A stretch of 64,000 bases of DNA from Cephalotus follicularis (lineage: Eukaryota > Streptophyta > Magnoliopsida > Oxalidales > Cephalotaceae). Position numbers and translations under genes: made by a program. The notes under the pieces were generated by a model. That model saw only the letters and a list, made by a program, of their open reading frames with translations, was not told where the DNA came from and did no database searches. The stretch lies in NCBI GenBank assembly GCA_001972305.1, contig BDDD01001791.1, forward strand, positions 124,001 to 188,000, written 5' to 3'. Numbering within the stretch: position 1 is the first letter of the stretch; every line of letters begins with the position of its first letter. Below, piece after piece: positions 47,016 to 64,000 of this stretch.

Positions 47016-50000
47016 ATGGCCTCCCTCACTTTGAACACTCTACAGCAAAACAACCTCTTTTCAGTCACTTACTGTAAGTACCCATTATCTCTCAACACTT
47101 TTAAATTTCACTACTTAACTGAATTTTTCACTTCATTACCTCCCAAACACACTCTCAAACCAAAAAGTTCACCAATTTATGTCCATAGTAACATACACGC
47201 AATTTTGCCCACCACCAAAGACCATGAAAGTTCAACTGAAACCAAGAATTCACGTGCTAGACGAGAAACTGGTTCTGGGTGTTCTTCTCTGAGGTCTAAA
47301 GATAAGAGAGTTGATAGAAACTCTGTAGAGATCCTTTTTAGTTCATGTGTAGCGGATAAGACTGATAGGAGGTTTACAAAGGATAAATATACCAGAAAGA
47401 GCCCTGGAAGGGAAAAACGGAGAGAAATAGGGAATGTAAATTCTTCTATGCCCTCTAAAGATAATAATATAGCAACAAAATCTTTAAAAGATATGGGCAA
47501 TTTAGCAGTCAATGAAAAAGTGGACAAAGGAACCAACATGCGTGGGGGTAATATGAATAATCATGTGATAGAGGAAAAAATGGGAAAACGGTCCAAAAAG
47601 AAAAAGGATGATTCGTTACAGGATCAGTGGAGGGTTGAGTTGGATATGTGTTCAAAGATAGGTGATGTTATTGGCGCTCTTCGATTGTACGATACAGCTC
47701 AAAGAGAGGGGACTGAGTTGGGGCAGTATCATTATACTGTACTCTTGTATCTTTGTTCTTCTGCGGCTGTGGGGGTTGTTAGGCCTGCTAAAAGTGGGAG
47801 TGGTGGTCGAACAATGAATGCATTAAGCATGGCTAATGGAGTTTCTAGTGTGAATTTTATGCAGTTAGGGGTGTTAAGAGACAAGGTTGAGGAGAGTTCT
47901 GGTGCTAAAATTTTGAATTGTCCTATTTCAAGTAATGGGCAATTGGTTGACACGAGTAGAAGTTCAGAAAAAGTTGATAAATTGGAGCTAAATTCTATCA
48001 AGCAGTCAGATGATTTAGATTTAACTTTCAACAGAAGGGAGGATTTAACCGAACGTTCTAGTCGGTATTCTGTTATAAATGGTGGAAATGGTGGCCAAGA
48101 GGACCAGGAAATTAGGGTAAGTGAAGACTTTAAGAAGTATGCACTTGAGAGGGGATTCGAGATATATAGAAAGATGTGTTTGGATAAGGTACCGATGAAT
48201 GAAGCTACCTTAACAGCTGTCGCTAGAATGGCAATGTCAATGGGTAATGGTGACCTGGCATTTGATATGGTGAAGAAAATGAAGTCATTGGGGATAAATC
48301 CTAGATTGCGGTCTTATGGTCCGGCTCTATCGGCCTTTTGCAATAGCGGGGATGTCAATAAAGCATTTGCTGTTGAAAAGCACATGTTGGAGCATGGTGT
48401 GTATCCAGAAGAACCAGAACTGGAGGCACTCTTAAGAGTAAGTGTAGGAGCTGGTAGAGGTGACAAGGTGTACCATTTGTTGCACAAATTAAGAAGAAGT
48501 GTGAGGAAGGTCTCACCCTCTACTGCAGATATAATAGTTGAATGGTTCCACAGCAAGGCAGCTTCAGAAGTTGGGAATACAATTTGGGATTCTAGATTGA
48601 TAAAAGAAGCAATTGAAAATGGAGGTGGTGGCTGGCATGGGCAGGGCTGGTTAGGGAAAGGAAAGTGGACTGTTTCACATTCAGTTGTGGGATCTGAAGC
48701 TTTATGTCAATGTTGTGGGGAGAAATTGGACATAATTGACCTTGAGTCTACAGAAACAGAGAATTTTGCTGAGTCAGTTGCATCTATAGCTATAAAGAGG
48801 GAGAAAAATTCAAGCTTTCAAAAATTTCAAGTATGAAGATTGAAGAATTTCCTGATATTGCTTATTTATACCACTTGCCTGTTTTGGTTTGATGAGTAAA
48901 AATAAAAAGTTTGTCCTTTGCAGAAATGGCTTGATTACTATGGACCATTTGAAGCTGTGGTTGATGCAGCTAATGTAGGTCTCTTCAGCCAGAAGAGATT
49001 CATGCCTTCAAAGGTAAATTAACAAGGTTTTGATGATTATGCTCAAATATCATATAGTTCTTCGTTTTCTCGGTGATCGGTTTAGTGTTTTCATTTACAA
49101 CTTTTAGGTCAATGCTATTGTAAATGGAATACGCCAGAAGCTTCCTTCAAAAAAGTGGCCCCTCATTGTTTTGCATAACAGGCGCATAACTGGACAAAAG
49201 ATGGATCAACCAGTGAACAAAGCATTGATTGAGAAGTGGAAAAATGCTGATGCACTCTATGCAACACCAACTGGATCAAATGACGATTGGTTAGAATTAT
49301 ATACTCTCATTTAATGTGCCTTAGCACCCTACAATTATTCAAAGCGAGTAATTACTTTGCCCTGCTATTACCTGTGCTTCAGGTACTGGTTGTATGCAGC
49401 TATAAAGTTTAAGTGCTTAATTGTGACCAATGACGAGATGAGAGACCATATATTTCAACTTCTAGGAAACGACTTCTTCCCCAAATGGAAAGAAAGACAT
49501 CAAGTGAGTAAGCTATTCAGGTCAAGTTCTGAGCAGCTGTATTCAGTTCTAAATGTTAAGCTTGCCAATAATCTATTTGTCTAGTTTGTATCTAGATACT
49601 TCAATCAAGTATCGTGCTCTAATTTTTGCGAACAATAATGCTTTGTCTTGTGTGGTTTTCTAATCTGTTGTCCTCACCATAAGCTGCTATGATTTACCAA
49701 ATGTAAGGTGCATTTCAGTTTCACTGATGCTGGTCCAATATTCCACATGCCTCCTGCTTGTTCTATTGTTATTCAGGTCAGAACTGCATAAGAAATGCCA
49801 CTACCCTTTGTTTTGAATTAAATATAAACAATACAAGGCTGAAAGAAATTAGATGTGAATGTGTTTCTGTTTAAAACTAACAATTCATAGATATTGTTAA
49901 TAGGAATCAGAGAATGGCCACTGGCATATTCCAATTGAATCAGAACAAGATTATCATATAAAAAGAACATGGTTATGCATCACACGTGCGAACTCGCGGG

Positions 50001-51040
50001 AAGCGAGGAAGGATTCTACCAATAAACCAGAAGGTATCAAAGTCAACCGATTAATAGTTCAAGATCCAAATATTTGGGTAGGAAATTTATTCTGCCTTGG
50101 AACCAATAACATTTATTCTCAAACCTGAAAATGCAAGCATTCTATAGTCTCTCATGGCAGTCAATAATGTAGTGTTAGTACTCCATACATTTCATTTTAA
50201 GGACAAGTGGGGTGCCATTTACATTGATTCATTTGGAGGACAAGTAGAATATCATTTGCATGTAAATTTTAAATCATTTTAAGGTCAAGTAGTATATCAT
50301 CTGCACGGTTCATCTCATTCTCGATTGATGATTCTTCAGTGACTTTCTTCTTTGTTCTGTTCTTTCATTTTTTAAGCAAAGGTACCTGAAAATTTGGGAC
50401 GTGTCATTTACACTAAAAAATAATAAGAATAACTTTCATGGCCCAAAGATATTTATGAGTTCTGTGATAATATGCAAAACTGAAAACCGATTTGTTTGAC
50501 AGTTTTCCTGTAAATGTTGAAATGAATCAGTATGAAAATAAAAATCCTTTGAGGTTATATTTTCACATCGTGAAATATTACAGTGCTACCAACAGCAATT
50601 ACATGTGCATATTCGCACATTCATTTTGTAGGCTGATTATATTCATTAGTAGCATATTCTTATTTGTTTTCCCCGCATTTTTTTAGCATATTGATGAGGT
50701 GATCTATATTCTATAGGTTGATTGATTTCTTTGTTCTTTTATTGAGCCATGGTAGCTTCATTTTATTCTATGCACATACTGTGTTCACTCGAATTAAGTA
50801 GAATCAATTTCCTGACTACATCAAGGACATGCAGGGTCAACCACTCAACCTGAAGCCAAGATAAAGTCACAGCCTTTGAATTGCAGCAACCATGAAAATA
50901 CGCCAAACCCATGTCAGGAAACCTACAAAAGCCTCAGAGATACTCTGTCAGAATCTGCATTCTCAGATCATTGCTCAATAGTATCAGAAATTGAGGCTGC
51001 AGAGAAACTTGGTAACTGTGTTATCGATTTTCAGATATGA
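47016..51040 (+). CDS. PRORP1: Proteinaceous RNase P 1-like (organellar tRNA 5'-processing nuclease)
   Basis: Seven exons: 47016-48830, 48924-49013, 49108-49289, 49383-49503, 49708-49776, 49904-50033, 50835-51040; 870 aa. PRORP cleaves the 5' leader from pre-tRNAs without RNA. The N-terminus from MASLTLNTLQ looks like an organellar transit peptide, followed by a long Lys/Ser-rich linker. PPR repeats lie at about residues 205-515 (for example RVELDMCSKIGDVIGALRLY and NPRLRSYGPALSAFC). The central zinc site has Cys564 and Cys567 (CQCC), with His767 (WHIP) and Cys784 supplied from the C-terminus. The NYN metallonuclease has Asp619 (VVDAANVG), Asp694-Asp695 (SNDDW) and Asp713 (TNDEMRDH); the 75, 76 and 94-residue spacings equal those of AtPRORP1 Asp399/474/475/493. 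An in-frame ATG at 46926 was not chosen because it reads like leader. Longer than AtPRORP1 at both ends. Confidence 0.93.
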
Positions 51041-52496
51041 AGTCACTGGCACTCTTTTGGGACCGTAAATGGTACACTGGAAAGATGATCTTTGAATTGG
51101 AGTTTCCTCTAAATTTATGAAGCCAACATCTAGTTGAAAAGTTTTAGTTCACCATTGCGGAAGACTATATGTTCTGCTGGTGCTAGGGGTTTCAGTTCCA
51201 CACAACGGCTTTGATTGATCAAATTTTAAACTCTGTTGTCATTAATAGGGTTTTGACTATGCTATTTTTTTTTGGAGGTTGGGACTCGTGGTTTGAGTCA
51301 TGTGGAGGATTTAGTTTTGTAATTTTATGTATATAATCCTTATGCAAAATATTGAGTATACTATATGGTAGGTTTTTCTTACTGGGAAAATGAATGCTAA
51401 TGATCATACATATCAATTTTAAAAATAATTAAAATTTTCTAACTATTTTATTATCATATAACAATTTTAACGGTTAAGTCGGTTTTTCTCATATCTAGTT
51501 ATAACGGTACATATTGTTATATGAAAACGAAATAGTCAGAAATATGAGTTATATTTTACGAATACGATTGTTCTATTTGATAATCTATATGCGTTATCAT
51601 ACATATCAATCTTAAAGATAATTGAAATTCTTTGACTATTTTATTATTATATAACAATTTTAACGGTTAAGTCAGTTTTTCCTCATATCTAGTTATAACG
51701 GTCCAGATTGTTATATGAAAACGAAATAGTCAGAAATATTCAATCGAGTTGAAAATTTGTAGAATTTATTTACGTATATGGATTATTAAATAAAACGGTT
51801 GGATTTGTAAAATATAGTTGGTAAGCATACTATTGTTAAGTCCAGTAATTAAATCTGATCCAATATTTTTTTTTCTTTACTTATTTTTCTATTGAGTTTA
51901 GTGTTTCTTTTTTAATTTGTCAGCTAGATAAAAAAAAAAAAAAAAGAGTTACTCTTTTTTAGGGAGACCTAATTAAAGAGAATCTTTAAAAGTTTTTTTT
52001 TTCATTTTATTATGATTTCTTAACGTGTAATCTAGTTTTCTCAAGATCAACTCAAACACCTAAAAAGAGAAGCAAAAAAATAGCAATTTGATTGCCATGT
52101 GTGTCAAGAAAGGAAAGACTTAAATTTGTGTTGACCTCAACAAGTATATATGCGGCCCTAGATCATCTTGTCCAATCAGTATACGTGTCCACTTTTTGGA
52201 GAAATGAAAGAGATGCCCATTAGATCACGGGGCAGCATTGTAACTCTTTTTTGTCATCTTCATTTCCTGTTAAGTGCCCATGATAGCTTTTGGTTGTTTC
52301 ATATATATTTTTGGTTTGTTAATTTCACTACTGTCTAAAACACAATATCACGAGCCTCCGAGACACCTCTAGATATCTATATAAAAACAAGGAGCACACT
52401 GCACACATTTAGCTACTGATAGTGATATATATTGAAAAGAGATAAAAGAAAACAAGGGAAGGTTAACCTGAATTATTGTATTTTCTTTCATTTGCA
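51041..52496. other. Intergenic region between PRORP and ABIL genes
   Basis: AT-rich. Contains the PRORP 3' UTR, a duplicated hairpin element (separate entry) and the presumed ABIL promoter. No other gene seen. Confidence 0.55.
51402..51745. repeat. 195-bp tandem duplication, each unit with a ~100-bp hairpin
   Basis: Two units begin with ATCATACATATCAAT (about 51402 and 51597). Each contains inverted ends GACTATTTTATTAT-ATATAACAAT (left) and ATTGTTATATGAAAACGAAATAGTC (right) around a TTTTAACGGTTAAGTC centre: hairpin A about 51440-51538, hairpin B about 51632-51733. The shape is that of a small MITE caught in a tandem duplication. Confidence 0.8.
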
Positions 52497-54501
52497 ATGG
52501 AACAGAACATGCAAATGTCGAAACCATTTGGCCATCAAGATTCAGAAGCTAAATCAGACAATATTATTCGCTTTGACAAATCTCTCCAGGTACATACCCC
52601 ATCTCTCTCAAACAATGTCAATGTTTTGTTCTTTTTGTATAGTATTCCTCTTATACTTCTCTTTGGTTCACTTAATGTTTTTTTTTTTCCTTTGTTTTTG
52701 TTTAAAGGAACTAAAAGACTTGCGTTCTCAGCTTCATTATGCTGCGGGTTACTATGAGGCTACATTCTTGAATGCCAAACAGAAGAACCTGTGAGTCTCT
52801 TACATTGATAGGTTAGAAATTATACAATTAGTGAGATTTTGTACTCACTTGTCAAAGAGAAAATCTTTAATGTATTAAGCATAATAAGTGAAAATGACAA
52901 ATCCCTCCAGGACTTATGTATGCACATTGACTTTATCCTCTCAGATTCTATATGATACCAAATTTCCCCAGAGTTTTATAACTCGCATTCCATTTTTTCC
53001 CTTCTAAAATACAATTTCCATCACGAGTTTAAAGGGGGTGTGTCCATTTTATCCGTTTATGGTGTTATCCATTCATGGATTAATTTAGAAATGTGATAAT
53101 GGGACAGGGATAGGAACATACATTAGACAGCACATTATGCAAATGACTCACTGGGATATCTGTTTGCTTGTTGCAGTGTGATTGAGGACACAAAAGAATA
53201 CCTATGCAGAGCTGTTGTTACTGTTGTAGATCATCTTGGAAACGTCTCAACTAATCTTAATTACTCCATTTCTATGACCAACGCATTTTCTGAGGCAGAG
53301 CTTCGAATCAATAGCCTAAAACAAGTTAGTATATATGATCCGTTGGTCCGGTAATTGAAGTAAAAATACTTACATAGTATAGTATGACAAGTATTTTCAC
53401 TTTCCCTATGTATATAGATTACAATTCAACTTGTTTTGTGTTCCACAGAGACTTCTCTCATGGGAGGAATATGCTCACAAACTTGCTCTAAGTAAAGTAC
53501 GATGGAGTGCAAATTTGCCAAGTCATCACCGGCGGTATTTGTCAACACGTAATTATTCTTTATCACTTATAAAAAAACATAATTCTCTTTTCTTTAAATG
53601 GTTTTTGCTGTTAATTTTTTTTATTAATTAATTCCCTTCTATTTATCAGCGATCACATATGTTGAGAGATCAAATGAAGACGTAAGGTACCATCAATTGT
53701 TTCCATAATCTTCATACATACACGTACATTTTGTTAAAACTAAAGTGCAAGCAAGCATGCAAACGACTCCCAAAACAATTTCATGGACCAACAGACTTGG
53801 AACTTTGAGTTTCCAAATGGTGATCAAAATTTACTTCCATGTAGGGATTCTGATTCTCCAGCTCCTCCAAAAACCAGAGGGGAAAGCCTGCCTCTTTTCT
53901 TGTACACATACCCTCAAAAATCTTCTTCACCTAAGAATCTGCCATCAATTCAACACAAGGATTCTTCTACTAGTTCAACTTTAGGTAACACTACATTCTT
54001 ATCTCAAACAAGCAATGAATGGGTAATCTTATTACTATGTGGTATAGCACAATATATATTGTTATTGCAATGGATGTCAATCTTCAATGTGGCCTCTGTA
54101 GCATTGTCTGTTCGTGATGGCATTTCGGTACAGTCCAAAGGTTCAAATCCAAGCTTTCATTTTCAGGTAAATTTACTCACATATGTTCACATTTTAAAAG
54201 TATTGCTAAATGGCCAATTGATGAAATAACTAACGTGTTCAATCTACACTCAATTTATCATAATAGAAAGACCAAAATCTCTCCGATACTCTAATAAACT
54301 ACATAGTATTTTTTTACTCGAATGGATAACACCACCATTTGCATTTAAGAAGGCTCACTCATCACTAACATGTAATGTGTTGTTTTGGAGCAGGTGGACA
54401 CTAGAAAGTGTGGACGCAACAGCCTATTTAGGAAATCGGTAAAAAGTAGGGACCTCTTGTCACTCATTCGACGGACTAAACGAACATCCTTGAAATATTA
54501 G
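52497..54501 (+). CDS. ABIL protein (ABI-like subunit of the SCAR/WAVE complex)
   Basis: Eight exons: 52497-52589, 52708-52790, 53177-53324, 53449-53548, 53650-53686, 53746-53984, 54102-54166, 54394-54501; 290 aa. The N-terminal ABI homology region is strong: ELKDLRSQLHYAAGYYE, DTKEYLCRAVVTVVDHLGNV, FSEAELRINSLKQ and ANLPSHHRRYLST. A variable middle follows, then VRDGISVQSK, FHFQ and a basic tail with SLFRKSVKSRDLLSLIRR. ABIL proteins bind NAP/PIR partners in the WAVE regulatory complex, which activates ARP2/3 actin branching and shapes trichomes and epidermal cells. The tail fits the ABIL2/ABIL3 group; which one is uncertain. Exon 6 has two in-frame acceptors six bases apart (53746 or 53752). 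Expected in cytosol and at the cell cortex. Confidence 0.88.
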
Positions 54502-55188
54502 GAAATCCATGCACTTGTTCAGATATTTATATGTGTTTAAGTGTATATCTTCCTCAGATTAGTCAGCTTTAAGATAGTTGCTTCAATTAATGAAGAGGAT
54601 GATTTGTGGCATGTATTGTTGTAATCCTCATTTAATTTCTGCAATGTTGTTAGCAATACTTTCTTCATTCTTGTTTACGAGTTTCCTTCTAACCCAAATC
54701 TTAAAGGAGAATACTTGGTTACCAGAGTCCCTCGTTTTATGGTTACATCAAATCAACTAAACTACTAAATCAATTCCTTTAACAAACCTAATTTCACTAC
54801 TTTGCTGACATATGCTTCCGTAATATTGGGCTTAATTCCTTGGGCTGGATCTTTGTGTCCAATAACAAAGTCTTTAAGTCAACAAGCTTCTTTCTTGCTG
54901 TTTTGGGCCTGTGATCTTCAATCCGTTCCATATGTTCATTTCCCAGTTCCATATCTTCATTTCTTTGATCCACTTGCAGCATTTTCAACTTGCAACCACG
55001 ACTTTCTCCCCCTTACCATACACAAAGTTCTAAAACGCGCCAACAGATTACGACCACACAAAACTAACTGTCAAGCGCCCACTGTCCCACAGATACATAC
55101 ACTGTCTCCAGTCTTACAATAAGTTAAATAACGTTAACAAACAAAACACAATTTTTTTCCTTTTCAAGTAATTTGCTTTTCAAATCCA
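54502..55188. other. Intergenic region, possible decayed coding relic
   Basis: Contains the ABIL 3' UTR and the upstream region of the aspartate aminotransferase gene. A 63-codon minus-strand frame (54797-54988) is charged and coil-like but unrecognised; it has no splice context and is not called. Confidence 0.45.
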
Positions 55189-59743
<4,555 letters not shown>

Positions 59744-61943
59744 ATCAATTATATTTGGAATCAACGTATTAAGATTTCTTGGTTTTAGATATCTTTTCGT
59801 TTATTTTTTAGCAAATGAGACATTGAGTTGAAACAAGGAGGCCCCGGGATGCAATATTTGGACAAACGAGACGAGTGAGATTGTACATTTTAATTACACG
59901 GTGTGATATGATTTCCTTAAAATGGTTGTTGATGGCAGCTATTTCAGGTGGTGTAACAAAATCACGTTGACAAAAATTATATACTATTAATTATTGGACA
60001 ACAGATTGTATTAGAAATGCTGAATTGCTCACATGCTAAGAGCCATGATTTCTTCGTTGTTACTTACCAATAATGGCACAGAGTGATAACAGAGAGGGGT
60101 TTTAGTTCTTTTCCTTTAAAAGAAAAGATATTTTCATTTTTCTTTTTTTAAATTTGAGTTTAAATAATCTAGTTTTATAAATCTAATTATTTGTTATAAT
60201 AATTTATATTTATAGATTGTATATTTTAATTTTAAAATAAATTAAATTTCTCCCTCCCTTGATTCATCGTCAAGATCATTTGTGCCTATTATCACCAATC
60301 AAGAAAAGAACAATCATCTATAACTATGAATTTATTATATCAATATCCAATAAATTAAAATAGCAAGAAATTTTATGTATGTTAGTGAATACATGATTTG
60401 TGCATATTGACATTTATTATTAATTTATTATCAGATATATAATTAATGATTAATAAAATTTATCATTGTATTTAATATTTTATTTATGTAGATAATACAT
60501 ACAAATTTTTAGGTCAAATTAAAAATCTCTAGTTATTTTATCTATACATAATTTAACAAATGATATGATTTTTTTCATACAGTTAATTAAAAAGCAACTT
60601 ATTGAATTAAATATGTATATATATTTTTTTGACTTAAAAATAATATACATAATCTGTCACATATATAAATATTTAATTAAATGGTGAGATTTATTAAAAC
60701 ATAAGTTATTGGCTTTATATGTGATAAATCACACACTACATGCACAAATGCCTTCCCCAATTAAAAGACAACAATAATATATTACTTCACAACAAATTGA
60801 TTTTATCAACAATAATAGTGAAAACAAGAACCAATAATAAACACAAGTTTTTGAAACAACAAAATGACATTGATCCTATTATAACATAACGTCGATAAAT
60901 ATTATATTAATTCGGGTGCTAATAATTAGATTCTCAAAGCTAATTGATAATCCTTGACTAATTTTCTCCTAACCCTTAACAAAAGATAAAAAATGTCGCT
61001 ATAACATAAGATTTTAATTTATAAATGAGTAAACTCTAAAAATTTCTTGGAGTTTTGTTTACAAAACACTTAGTTAGGTCAAAGACATTTTACTTCATTG
61101 ACCTAAACAACATTTACAAATATAAATAACATCACACCTTATTTTCTCATTTCTCTCATTTATTTCAATTATAACACCCCATAATTGTCTCATTTCTCTC
61201 ACTCATTTCTATCTAAAAATAAACAAATCACTTAAAAATATGGAAGTTCGATACACAAAATTATAGATCCACTTCCAAATTTGATCACCCATCAATATTT
61301 TTTGTCACAATATGCATATGGTATATTGTTGACGGTGTGGTAGCTTTGGGGTTCGGCAATGTGGTGGGTGATACGTGTGTGAGATTGTAGTGAATGTGTG
61401 TTGACGGTAAAGCGTAAAATTTGATAAAAAAGATAAAGTATAACTTTATTATTATTCTTTTTATCTCTTTGTCTAGTCTTTCCTTTGATTCAGAACAGAA
61501 ACTGTGATCAATAAATTATTATTTTTGATTTTTTATTACTTATTTGAATCAAGATCCATTGTCACTTGTTGATAAACTTCTTGCTGTATTTTGGACGAGT
61601 AAATATCCTCCCAACTTATGGCTTTACAAAGAAAAAGAATAGCAGGAAGTGACCTACCTACAGCAGCCTGAAATCGAAAGTAAACTAATATTTGGTGTAT
61701 GTTGAAAGCAGACTGGTATATAAATCTTGTCTGAAAGATGAAGAGATGTCAATATATACATACATTGACAAAAGAAAACAACAAAAAAGCAAGATATTGT
61801 CAGTGACTACAAGCCAACAAAACCCAATAGTTACATAAAACTTCCCTATCCAGAGTCGGACGGAAGCACAATGTAAGAATTACCAAGTATCTTACACAAC
61901 AGAGTCCTACATGAGTCTTATAATATTCACTTCTACGCTGATC
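59744..61943. other. Intergenic region between convergent aminotransferase and RopGEF genes
   Basis: Two 3' UTRs and AT-rich spacer. No further exon, RNA gene or clear transposon was found on either strand. Confidence 0.55.
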
Positions 61944-64000
61944 TCAATGGCGAGCCCTTGGACTTCTTAGGCCTAAGTTCTCAAGCTTCTCCAAATAGGA
62001 AGTTTTGATCTTTGTTGTCACAAGGCTTGTTGGCTTGAAAGACATCTTTTCATTTTCACCTTTCAAGGACATCTCCATGTTGTCTATTGGGTATTTCTTG
62101 TACATGTTGTTCTCTTCCTGATTCACATTCCAACCCATGAAATCGGACAATGTCTTTGAATTTGGTGTATCTGTCTCTTCCCCAGGGCCTGCTGACGGCG
62201 ACGAATCCATTACCGGCTCCTCATTGGATTCTGTCACTGATGTGGCCATTGCATCTGCATACAGGACATCTTCAATCCTAGACATGACTGTGAAAGCCAA
62301 GCTTTCTATCACTCTTGAATAGCTCTCTAGAATAGATTGCCCCACATCCTGTAAAGGATTTGATAAGTTAAAAAAAAAAACCTTTCTTTAAAATTGAATA
62401 ACTTGTACAAGAAGAAAGATGAAAGAATACTTGCAATCTTATTCTTACCCTATTGTATTGGATCTTGCATATGTCAAGCGATGATTGTGGAAGTCCTGGA
62501 AACTGTTGTTTGAGTAGCAGTAAGATGGTTTCTGCTCTCTCTTCAAAAAGTTCCCTCTTCTCCAAGCTCACTGCTGAGCCCCAGGAAGATTTTCCATCCT
62601 TATTGTGCATCTTCCTCTCCCAAATCACAATGGAGGCCTCGATCCTGTTCTTGAGGTCAAGCACTTTGTGCTCTGTTGACAAGTCCATCGTTGACAGGAA
62701 TTGCTCCGGATCGAAGTACTCAACTGTTATGCTTTTATAGATTGAATCACCAAGGCTTGCTCTTCCGTTCTACCAGAATATAACAAAAAGGATTAACCAA
62801 AGTTGCGCAGATTTTTTCGAGGATTAATCAATGAGTTTTCGTGCTTATTTATACCTTTGGAAGAGATTCAATGTAGTTTTCTGGGATCTCCATTTCTGCA
62901 AGTACTTGAGCATTTATGGCCATGGCTAATTTCAGGACTTGATTCACTGAATCTTTTTGAAAATGCAGCCATTTTCGTGACATATCTGACAGCCCATTTG
63001 GAGGTACCTTAACAGTGGGAAGCCACCATTTGTCATCCTTTCTCTGAATGTCCCCATTCTCCGCCTCATCGGCATCTCTGGACACATACCAGAATTCATT
63101 CCCGTCTCCGAAGTTATCTAGGTGGCCCTGTTTAAGTAGTATAGTTTGATTAGCAAACACTGGAGCAATCAGAATATATAGAACAAAAGTAATGTGTGCT
63201 ATAAGGCATGGGAATCCAATTACTCACAAGGAGCATAGCATCAAGTTTGCGTAGGGCGGGAATGTTATCCAGCAGATCATTTCTTTGCCTTGTCACCATT
63301 ATCTGTTGAATCATGCAACAAAATTAAGTTCCCTTGTGAGTATTCTAATCCAAATTTGAGTGTGAAGAATTGTTCTTTAGATAGAGGGCAAAAAGGGTCG
63401 TCATTACCTCCAGATTTGTTCCATTACTGGACGTCTGTGAAGGAACAAATTCAACAATATGATCAGCAATTGATAAAAGCCAATCGATTTCTTTTCTCCA
63501 CCTTGCTTTTCTCTCTGGAGACATGGGCTCTAGCCTCGATTTTTCTCCAAAAATAGATGCTGCCATGTTTTTTGAAAAACCGATGCTTCAATATTATAGT
63601 TTGAATAACATAGTCACTGATAGACAAATATAGGAAAGGATTGCAATGTATATATATACCAGCAAGGTTTGTGATGGCATTTGATATAGCCAATGCAGAA
63701 GAAACACCCTTTCCTCCACCTGACATATCTTCACCCAAAAGCAGCTTAGCAAACCTTTCCTTCATGAGTTCATTATCTGATCAAACAAAAATCCAAATTA
63801 AATCCATTGGAATCATTACAAGAAAAGAAAAATGGTTAATTACTATCTAAATTACATGCACCACTATATACATCAATCAACCTGAGGGAGTTCCTATCTT
63901 AGCCCCATTATCATCCAAACGTGAAACAGGACTGTTATCATTACGAGTGAGTGCACATCCTATCTTTTGAATCTCCAAGGGTTTGTCGTCTGGAATCCTC
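61944..64000 (-). CDS. ROP guanine nucleotide exchange factor, RopGEF14-like (5' part outside window)
   Basis: Seven exons on the minus strand: 64000-63882 (cut by the window edge), 63776-63660, 63559-63408, 63302-63228, 63127-62855, 62769-62449, 62348-61944. The plant-specific PRONE domain, which exchanges GDP for GTP on ROP GTPases, is recognised from [125 protein letters not shown] and [15 protein letters not shown]. The variable C-terminus ends [18 protein letters not shown], typical of the family. The PSQTSSNG and MVTRQR wording points to the RopGEF14 branch. RopGEFs work at the plasma membrane under receptor-like kinases in polar growth. The visible part is about 487 codons. Confidence 0.92.

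Noticed and set aside
54797..54988. Charged minus-strand frame as a gene
   Set aside because: Too short, no recognisable family, no splice partners; could be a relic but cannot be supported.

Overview
This window is nuclear DNA of a flowering plant, almost certainly a eudicot. Genes are split by many GT-AG introns in AT-rich DNA, the proteins match plant-specific families (RopGEF/PRONE, ABIL, TCX/CPP, PRORP, NFD6), and intergenic DNA holds plant LTR retrotransposons and MITE-like elements. I cannot name the genus. There is no bacterial, viral or organellar operon structure.

Layout, left to right. 1-1829: LTR-type repeat with an internal 21-bp palindromic minisatellite. 2518-6814 (+): RanBP2-type zinc-finger, Arg/Gly/Pro-rich protein, 3 exons. 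9154-15377 (+): TSO1-like CXC (TCX5/6) DREAM-type DNA-binding protein, 8 exons, one with a GC-AG intron. 18006-27857 (-): AIM1-type peroxisomal multifunctional beta-oxidation protein, 18 exons, with MITE and hAT insertions in its introns. 28174-36482: repeat block with three related LTRs (one inverted), a 310-bp tandem triplication and a minus-strand LTR/promoter-like segment. 36934-38891 (+): small NFD6-like organellar protein. 39774-46573 (+): young, nearly gutted Ty1/copia element with 450-bp LTRs (3 mismatches) and a perfect 5-bp target duplication. 47016-51040 (+): PRORP1-like protein-only RNase P, 7 exons. 52497-54501 (+): ABIL (ABI-like, SCAR/WAVE complex) protein, 8 exons. 55189-59743 (+): cytosolic aspartate aminotransferase, 12 exons. 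61944-64000 (-): RopGEF14-like Rho-of-plants exchange factor, last 7 exons; its 5' end lies beyond the window.

The genes are not an operon or an obvious metabolic cluster. Loose themes exist: ABIL and RopGEF both feed ROP/actin signalling, AIM1 acts in peroxisomes, and PRORP1 and NFD6 act in organelles. Neighbourhood alone does not show that they work together.

All exon borders were read by hand from reading frame, splice signals and remembered family sequence. I checked that phases close across every gene and that total lengths fit the families (366, 596, 724, 86, 870, 290 and 406 aa). I did not find a previously undescribed system. The most interesting signals are repeat structures, one non-canonical intron, alternative protein ends, and a recent transposon insertion between NFD6 and PRORP1.
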